NCBI RefSeq assembly: GCF_018449725.1
Contig: NZ_JAAVVC010000001.1
Span: 124,001 to 188,000 of the forward strand
Length of the DNA: 64,000 nucleotides
Reading direction: 5' to 3'
DNA from: Pseudomonas sp. dw_612
GTDB taxonomy: Bacteria; Pseudomonadota; Gammaproteobacteria; Pseudomonadales; Pseudomonadaceae
A program made the translations under genes and the position numbers. Every line of letters starts with the position of its first letter. Within the stretch, counting starts at the first letter, position 1. Below, piece by piece: positions 63,728 to 64,000 of this stretch. The notes beneath the pieces were generated by a model that was given only the letters and a program-made list of their open reading frames with translations, had not been told where the DNA came from and did no database searches.

Positions 63728-64000
63728 ATGAGCGCAGGTTTTGTTTACTTGATCATCAATCCCAGCATGCCCGGACTGGTTAAAATCGGCCAGTCAACAC
63801 GCTCATCCAAACAACGGGCGAGGGAGGGAAAAGGAACTTGGGTACCTGATAATTTTGAGGTCGTCTACGATGAACTTGTCACCGACTGCCGGCAGGTAGA
63901 AATCCTGATGAAGCAACGTTACCTGGACTACCAATACAAACCCAACCGAGAGTTCTTCCAACTCCCCATTCGCGAGGCCATTCGAGGACTGATGGAGGAG
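63728..64000 (+). CDS. GIY-YIG/T5orf172-type nuclease family protein, partial
   Basis: The first 91 residues are visible; the gene runs off the right edge. GFVYLIINPSMPGLVKIGQS matches the GIY-YIG core in its VYLI...KIG form, followed by the helix with Arg/Glu residues (TRSSKQRAREG) and REFFQLPIREAIRGL. Such small proteins occur on islands and phages, where some are mobile-element or defence-associated nucleases. Confidence 0.83.
   Translation, partial: MSAGFVYLIINPSMPGLVKIGQSTRSSKQRAREGKGTWVPDNFEVVYDELVTDCRQVEILMKQRYLDYQYKPNREFFQLPIREAIRGLMEE

Noticed and set aside
63534..63728. A 64-residue minus-strand frame with a hydrophobic C-terminal end
   Set aside because: It overlaps the end of the 556-residue gene, has no ribosome binding site, and the hydrophobic part lies at the wrong end for a signal peptide.

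Overview
The window reads as chromosome of a Pseudomonas of the fluorescens complex. The evidence is high-GC coding sequence, many copies of the REP core GTGGGAGCGGGCTTGCTCGC in inverted pairs, and a gene repertoire typical of soil and rhizosphere pseudomonads (pirin, PfpI/AraC and LysR regulators, ACS-family transporters, GMC oxidoreductases, TreS). No rRNA gene, complete tRNA gene, CRISPR array or phage structural gene is visible.

Layout. 1-5.3 kb: a GlxA-type regulator cut by the left edge, pirin, a LysR/MFS divergent pair and a quinone oxidoreductase. 5.3-10.3 kb: a 2-deoxyribose island (deoC, DeoR-type repressor, deoX, deoP, deoK) with the same palindrome in front of both outward promoters. 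10.7-13.5 kb: an alpha/beta hydrolase and an ABC exporter. 13.6-15.2 kb: an AT-richer two-gene module (nucleotidyltransferase-like protein plus an unknown partner). 15.2-22.5 kb: AraC, 3-hydroxyacyl-CoA dehydrogenase/TetR, a membrane protein, VOC and EAL proteins, AraC and an extra folD. 22.7-26.4 kb: glucarate-dehydratase-type enzyme, its transporter and a divergent LysR gene, followed by a 46-residue lipoprotein.

26.7-41.9 kb (cluster A): an operon of Gfo/Idh dehydrogenase, two GH3 proteins, a TIM-barrel isomerase and a GMC oxidoreductase; an HTH regulator; a TPP enzyme with an in-frame REP insertion followed by an unannotated tatA; and a Tat-exported solute-binding protein with its ABC transporter and a second GMC oxidoreductase. 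42-42.8 kb is a six-unit REP array. 42.8-44.9 kb is a chemoreceptor. 45-54.9 kb (cluster B): a HisD-like dehydrogenase, a ThuA-TPP-GMC operon, a LacI regulator and two MFS transporters.

Two regulatory codes tie these clusters together. (1) Five promoters share one rigid layout, read in the direction of the gene: TGCGTC-N4-TGCGTC-N14-TGCGAAAT-N22-(A/G)ATACT. The half-sites lie on a 10-bp helical grid and the -10 box sits at a fixed distance. These promoters drive all of cluster A plus the HisD-like gene. (2) A LacI-type palindrome, GTTATACGTATAAC, occurs four times and covers all outward promoters of cluster B. The HisD-like gene lies where the two codes meet. The gene content (three GMC oxidoreductases, a Gfo/Idh dehydrogenase, a sugar-isomerase barrel, a ThuA protein, GH3 proteins lacking canonical catalytic residues, two TPP enzymes) suggests oxidative catabolism of an unusual glycoside or cyclitol. 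The substrate cannot be read from sequence.

54.9-61 kb: TreS-type enzyme, Lrp/LysE pair, isochorismatase-like and DJ-1-like proteins, a small secreted protein and an SGNH hydrolase. At 61.3 kb a 45-nt 3' half of a tRNA-Pro gene, followed by a terminator, marks an integration boundary. The AT-richer DNA to its right (an unknown 556-residue protein and a GIY-YIG nuclease-like gene cut by the window edge) looks like the start of an acquired element.
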